Assembly: GCA_902525995.1 (NCBI GenBank)
Contig: CABZJG010000123.1
Location: 1 to 5,779 of the forward strand
DNA: 5,779 bases
Source of the DNA: Paracoccaceae bacterium
GTDB lineage: Bacteria > Pseudomonadota > Alphaproteobacteria > Rhodobacterales > Rhodobacteraceae
Direction of reading: 5' to 3'
Part shown: one piece after another, positions 5,734 through 5,779 of the stretch
How positions within the stretch are numbered: position 1 is the stretch's first letter
Layout of the letters: each line of letters opens with the position of its first letter
The notes under the pieces: model-generated
The model's input: only the letters and a program-made list of their open reading frames with translations
What the model was told of the DNA's origin: nothing
Database searches by the model: none
Position numbers and translations under genes: made by a program

Positions 5734-5750
5734 GTCCTCCATTGAGCAAC
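5734..5750 (-). promoter_or_regulatory. ROSE-like RNA thermometer hairpin over the hsp20 Shine-Dalgarno
   Basis: Read on the - strand, GTTGCTC (5750-5744) pairs with GAGGAC (5739-5734) around the loop AATG. The pairs are G-C, U-A, U-G wobble, a bulged G, C-G, U-A and C-G. This buries the GGAGG ribosome site of hsp20. The UUGCU opposite AGGA with a bulged G is the hallmark of ROSE elements, which control small heat-shock genes in alpha- and gammaproteobacteria by melting at high temperature. The fit is by eye; the full leader is cut by the window edge. Confidence 0.5.
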
Positions 5751-5760
5751 AAAAGTTAAA

Positions 5761-5779
5761 CCTGTCTTTATAGACCAGG
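5761..5779 (-). repeat. Bulged hairpin upstream of hsp20, possible second thermometer helix or promoter -10
   Basis: Positions 5761-5767 pair with 5772-5779 (one bulged base at 5775) around the loop 5768-5771. ROSE leaders usually have one or more helices before the Shine-Dalgarno hairpin, and this would fit that place. The same bases contain TATAAA on the - strand (5772-5767), a good -10 hexamer that would start transcription near 5760 and exclude this helix from the RNA. Its -35 would lie beyond the window. Confidence 0.35.

Noticed and set aside
5731..5742. Hsp20 start at 5742
   Set aside because: That ATG runs directly into the GGAGG that serves the next in-frame ATG at 5730, and the protein from 5730 begins like other IbpA relatives.
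1..5779. Defence system, mobile element, CRISPR array, tRNA or other accessory element
   Set aside because: All nine genes are recognisable housekeeping or conserved chromosomal genes, direct repeats were not seen, and no transposase, integrase or attachment site is present.

Overview
The window looks like chromosomal core-genome sequence from an alphaproteobacterium, most likely a low-GC marine member of the Rhodobacterales (Roseobacter group). This rests on protein resemblance (IspH, DapB, RbfA, the small secreted protein next to dapB and the Hsp20 all read like Roseobacter proteins) and on A+T-leaning base composition. The species call is inference. There is no sign of phage, transposon, CRISPR, tRNA or rRNA, and all nine genes appear intact.

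Region 1 (1-2718, + strand). A strong rho-independent terminator at the left edge closes an unseen upstream gene. A leader of about 175 nt with small inverted repeats and a candidate sigma70-type promoter follows. Then comes a compact block: ispH (last step of the MEP isoprenoid pathway), a five-helix DUF3429 membrane protein, a class I SAM methyltransferase and rnhA (RNase HI). The last three overlap one another (4-nt ATGA overlap, then an 8-nt overlap), so they are probably cotranscribed and translationally coupled. The proteins share no obvious pathway.

Region 2 (2793-4018, - strand). dapB (lysine/diaminopimelate biosynthesis) is followed by a small exported two-cysteine protein of unknown function. 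The small gene converges on rnhA. Its homologues can carry the name 'dihydrodipicolinate reductase', although nothing in the protein resembles DapB.

Region 3 (4107-5236, + strand). rbfA (30S maturation) diverges from dapB across an 88-nt gap. Its ATGA stop/start junction couples it to an exported phosphodiester-glycosidase-like protein (DUF2233/NAGPA fold). A candidate promoter sits so close to the rbfA ATG that the mRNA could be leaderless.

Region 4 (5237-5779, - strand). A Hsp20-family small heat-shock chaperone converges on the glycosidase gene. Its Shine-Dalgarno can pair with an upstream UUGCU element in the manner of a ROSE RNA thermometer, and a second bulged hairpin lies further upstream at the window edge. 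This is the most interesting regulatory signal in the window. I see no clearly novel multi-gene system; the main unknowns are the DUF3429 protein, the methyltransferase substrate and the two exported proteins.
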